A stretch of 15,758 bases of DNA from Alistipes sp. (GTDB lineage: Bacteria > Bacteroidota > Bacteroidia > Bacteroidales > Rikenellaceae): the NCBI GenBank assembly GCA_019422485.1, contig JAHZDG010000012.1, positions 18,816 through 34,573 on the forward strand, read 5' to 3'. Shown piece by piece: positions 14,598 to 15,758 of the stretch. How positions within the stretch are numbered: position 1 is the first letter of the stretch; the number at the start of each line of letters is the position of its first letter. The translations under genes and the position numbers were made by a program. The notes under the pieces were generated by a model, which was not told the DNA's origin, did no database searches, and worked only from the letters and a program-made list of their open reading frames with translations.

Positions 14598-15758
14598 ATG
14601 ATTTATCCAGATAATTTTGAAAGCAAGATAGGCTTCGACCGTGTGAAACAACAGGTCGAAGCTTTGTGTATTACGCAGGGGGCTATTGAGAAATTGCACC
14701 AGGTGCGTTTTTTGACCGATCGTCGGACCATTGTGCGTTTGTTGGAAGAGACCTTCGAAATGCGTACGGTGTTGATGATGGAGGCCGATTTCCCGAGGGC
14801 CGATTATGTGGACCTGCATCCGTTACTTCAGAAAATCGAAGTGGAAGGCACTTTCCTGGAGGTGGAACAAATCATTGCGCTGCGTCGGGGCCTGGAAGCC
14901 GTCAACGATTTGGTGAGCTTTTTCCAGCACAGGGATGAGTCGCTCTACCCTCGCCTGCGGTGGCTCAGTCGGGATGTCGAAGGATTTCCGGCTATTGTCA
15001 ACCATATCGATTCCATGATCGATCGTTTCGGAAAGATCAAGGACAGTGCTTCCCCGGAATTGTATGCCGTACGCAAGGCCATACGGGAACGGGAAGGGCA
15101 GATATCCAGACGTTTGCAACAAATTTTGAGTCAGGCTCAATCGTCGGGTTTGGTCGACAGCGATGCTTCGATTTCGATTCGGGAAGGTCGGGCGGTGATT
15201 CCGGTGGCTGCGGTCAATAAACGGAAACTGAAAGGGTTCGTACACGATGAATCGGCTACCGGGAAGACGGTGTATATCGAACCGATCGAAGTCGTCGAAC
15301 TCAACAATGAGTTGAAGGAACTGGAGTATGAAGAGCGTCGGGAGGTCATTAAAGTATTGGTGCATTTTACCGATATGATCCGACCCGATGTTCCGGGTAT
15401 GAAGGCTTCGGGGGATTATCTGACAACCATCGATTTCCTGCATGCCAAGGCACGTTATGCCGTGGCGAACGACTGTACCCTGCCCATTGTGGAGGAAGGA
15501 AGTTCCATTCGGTTGATACGGGCTCGGCATACGCTGTTGGCCCAGACCCTCAAACGGGAAAACAAGGAGGTGGTGCCGCTGGACTTGACTCTGACGCCGG
15601 AAAAACACATACTGTTGATTTCCGGGCCCAATGCCGGAGGAAAATCGGTTTGTCTGAAGACGGTGGGCTTGTTGCAATATATGATGCAGTGCGGATTCCT
15701 GGTTTCGGCTTCCGAAAATTCGGAAATGGGCATCTTTACCGGGATTTTTATCGATATC
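14598..15758 (+). CDS. mutS2: MutS2 family protein (5' part, runs off the window)
   Basis: The frame from ATG 14598 stays open for 387 codons to the window edge; full MutS2 proteins are about 780-830 residues, so roughly half is present. The N-terminal core and clamp region (~1-330) includes the recognisable MutS2 stretch SISIREGRAVIPVAAVNKRK followed by GFVHDESATGKTVYIEP. The ATPase P-loop is GPNAGGKS at 343-350. The rest of the ATPase and the expected C-terminal Smr nuclease domain lie beyond the window. MutS2 acts on branched DNA (suppressing recombination in some bacteria) and on collided ribosomes in others; which applies here is unknown. It is not the mismatch-repair MutS: the mismatch-binding N-terminal domain is absent. 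It follows the MCE-family gene by 47 bases. Confidence 0.95.
   Translation, partial: MIYPDNFESKIGFDRVKQQVEALCITQGAIEKLHQVRFLTDRRTIVRLLEETFEMRTVLMMEADFPRADYVDLHPLLQKIEVEGTFLEVEQIIALRRGLEAVNDLVSFFQHRDESLYPRLRWLSRDVEGFPAIVNHIDSMIDRFGKIKDSASPELYAVRKAIREREGQISRRLQQILSQAQSSGLVDSDASISIREGRAVIPVAAVNKRKLKGFVHDESATGKTVYIEPIEVVELNNELKELEYEERREVIKVLVHFTDMIRPDVPGMKASGDYLTTIDFLHAKARYAVANDCTLPIVEEGSSIRLIRARHTLLAQTLKRENKEVVPLDLTLTPEKHILLISGPNAGGKSVCLKTVGLLQYMMQCGFLVSASENSEMGIFTGIFIDI

Noticed and set aside
14823..15677. 284-codon minus-strand open frame
   Set aside because: Lies antisense to mutS2, whose P-loop and clamp motifs are clear on the plus strand.
1..15758. CRISPR array, tRNA/rRNA, insertion sequence, prophage, toxin-antitoxin or defence island
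   Set aside because: No spaced direct repeats, tRNA-like folds, transposase or integrase motifs, terminal repeats, or small paired toxin-antitoxin frames were seen.

Overview
The window looks like chromosomal DNA of a Bacteroidota bacterium, most likely order Bacteroidales; a Rikenellaceae/Alistipes-like host is a guess from the moderately GC-rich codon use. The reasons are a BACON-domain lipoprotein, a GxDLY-type SGNH esterase, a long Bacteroidota-style LptD, the amidase-MCE gene pair, near-absence of Shine-Dalgarno sequences, and candidate promoters of the TAnnTTTG type. I see no rRNA, tRNA, CRISPR, IS element or phage genes. No gap between genes exceeds 300 bases.

Layout. (1) Positions 1-3851, plus strand: the 3' end of one ABC exporter half, a complete second half, then a secreted protein with two SGNH esterase domains, ending at a strong bidirectional terminator (3872-3907). 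The exporter halves look like a heterodimer with one degenerate ATP site, of the TM287/288 or BmrC/BmrD kind. (2) 3991-5176, minus strand: an aldo/keto reductase followed by a small YidJ/NATD1-type GNAT protein, with their own candidate promoter. (3) 5398-12312, minus strand: lptD, then an M3 family lipoprotein peptidase, an NlpE-like lipoprotein, and a BACON plus pappalysin-like (M43) metalloprotease lipoprotein, closed by a hairpin at 5346-5370. (4) 12399-15758, plus strand, divergent from lptD: N-acetylmuramoyl-L-alanine amidase, an MCE/MlaD-family protein, and the 5' half of mutS2, which runs off the window.

How they fit together. The right two thirds is mainly cell-envelope biology: LPS insertion (LptD), peptidoglycan cleavage (amidase), lipid transport (MlaD-like), and three lipoproteins of which two are zinc peptidases. 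The left part couples an exporter with an esterase whose substrate is unknown. Most genes belong to familiar families. I do not find a clearly new biological system. The items most worth a second look are the tandem-active-site SGNH esterase tied to the exporter, the apparently swapped domain order of the NlpE-like lipoprotein, its position among peptidases downstream of lptD, and the compact divergent lptD/amidase control region where lptD has no ATG start.
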